The notes beneath the pieces were generated by a model. That model was not told where the DNA came from. It worked only from the letters and a program-made list of their open reading frames with translations, and ran no database searches. From NCBI RefSeq assembly GCF_009649815.1, contig NZ_WJIC01000014.1, forward strand, positions 124,001-188,000: 64,000 nucleotides of DNA, given 5' to 3'. The stretch comes from Nocardia sp. SYP-A9097. GTDB lineage: Bacteria; Actinomycetota; Actinomycetes; Mycobacteriales; Mycobacteriaceae. Every line of letters begins with the position of its first letter. Positions within the stretch are counted from its first letter, which is position 1. The translations under genes and the position numbers were made by a program. Shown here in pieces: positions 63,332 to 64,000 of the stretch.

Positions 63332-64000
63332 CGCGAGGGCACGAAGACGCGTACGGCCTCGATACGCGCGCCGCGATCGGTGAAATCCAGCTGCGCGATA
63401 CCGCGGCCATCCCGAGTTTCGACGGTGGCCGTCACCGTGCGGCCCGCCGCGACGGTCTTGCTCCAGCGCAGGCCCTTGGCGCGAACGGTGAAGTCCTCCA
63501 GCGACATTCGCTCATCCTCGGCCCAGGACAGCCGGGGCACCGGGGCCAGCGCGGCATGCGCGCCTACGGATTCGCCGCAGCCCACCGCATCCAGCAGTCG
63601 CCCGGCGGCCTGCTTGCCGCCGGAGCCGACACTGCTCATGCCCTTCATGAAACCCAGTGCGCCGCCGATACCCTGATTACCGAGCAGCTGCGGGCCCAGC
63701 TTCGCGCCCGCCAGCAGGCCCTGCGCGCCCGAGCCCATGAGCTGCGCGATCATGCCGGGGAGTTCCCAATGCGCGCGCAGGGCTTGGACTTTCAGCTCGC
63801 CGTTCTGTTCGACCACGTCGTAGCGCAGGTGCATGGGCACGTGCAGGGTGATGCCGGTCGACATGGTGGTGGCGATACTCAGATCGCGGAAGACCGTCAT
63901 ACCGGAGACCACATCGTGCTCGACATCGAAGGCGATGCCATTGGGTGCGATGAAGGTGTCGTAGAACCGTTCGATGGCGGCCCGGCCGATATGCGGGCGC
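63328..64000 (-). CDS. NTF2/SnoaL-like protein, 5' end outside window
   Basis: At least 224 residues; the frame is open to the window edge, so the start is not seen. The visible N-terminal part (RPHIGRAAIERFYDTFIAP) is typical of SnoaL/ketosteroid isomerase-like domains (about 110 residues), and a second region follows with a Gly-rich stretch (GNQGIGGALGFMKGMSSVG) and a strand-rich end. The domain fold suggests binding or isomerisation of a small hydrophobic molecule. The C-terminal half is not recognised. Confidence 0.65.
   Translation of the reverse strand, partial: RPHIGRAAIERFYDTFIAPNGIAFDVEHDVVSGMTVFRDLSIATTMSTGITLHVPMHLRYDVVEQNGELKVQALRAHWELPGMIAQLMGSGAQGLLAGAKLGPQLLGNQGIGGALGFMKGMSSVGSGGKQAAGRLLDAVGCGESVGAHAALAPVPRLSWAEDERMSLEDFTVRAKGLRWSKTVAAGRTVTATVETRDGRGIAQLDFTDRGARIEAVRVFVPSR

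Noticed and set aside
1..64000. CRISPR arrays, prophage and rRNA operons
   Set aside because: No regular repeats with spacers, phage structural genes or rRNA sequence were seen on reading the window.

Overview
The window is GC-rich actinobacterial DNA, most likely from Nocardia or a close relative in the Mycobacteriales. This is inferred from the gene content: an Lsr2 nucleoid protein, a FadD32-type fatty-acyl-AMP ligase beside a KasA/KasB-type ketoacyl synthase, a DesA-type acyl-ACP desaturase, a FadD15-type acyl-CoA ligase, EthA-like Baeyer-Villiger monooxygenases, a DrrA/DrrB-type exporter with PapA-like acyltransferases, and a BTAD/SARP regulator. No rRNA, tRNA, CRISPR array or phage module was seen.

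Layout. 0-6.2 kb: an XRE regulator coupled to an aminotransferase; a small ORF overlapping a zinc-ribbon membrane protein; a monooxygenase divergent from a PadR regulator. 6.2-8.6 kb: a secreted lipase and a Tat-exported glycosidase in one operon. 8.6-14.6 kb: a five-gene cluster (acyltransferase, glycosyltransferase, ABC ATPase, ABC permease, second acyltransferase) that looks like glycolipid acylation and export. 15-18 kb: an exported hydrolase and a FadD15-like ligase. 18.1-23 kb: a tightly coupled operon of a ThDP enzyme, an SRPBCC protein, an unusual KAS III protein, a HisC-fold aminotransferase and an OhrR-type sensor, probably a small uncharacterised biosynthetic pathway. 23.4-27 kb: a double-domain Lrp regulator divergent from an MFS transporter and M20 amidohydrolase, with a palindrome between them.

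27-30.7 kb: a ferritin-like di-iron protein coupled to a 2Fe-2S flavoreductase, with a truncated paralogue upstream and a serine hydrolase downstream. 30.9-36 kb: lipase, flavin reductase, methyltransferase, diguanylate cyclase and a DUF5995 protein. 36-40.7 kb: lipid metabolism (acyl-AMP ligase, Kas, desaturase). 40.7-47.3 kb: a DUF72 protein and a glycerol region with two glycerol kinases around an IclR regulator, plus glycerol-3-phosphate dehydrogenase. 47.3-48.6 kb: a scar where an IS5-family remnant abuts a truncated two-repeat Phd-like gene.

48.6-51.3 kb: a complete HbpS-SenS-SenR redox/heme-sensing set. 51.4-59 kb: thioesterase, a ClpC-like AAA+ protein without a visible ClpP-docking loop, a large SARP regulator and Lsr2. 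59-64 kb: an Rv3235-family protein, a secreted protein, a second monooxygenase divergent from an AraC regulator, a small zinc-ribbon protein and an NTF2/SnoaL-like gene that runs off the window. Calls rest on reading translated sequence and remembered family motifs; no database search was run.
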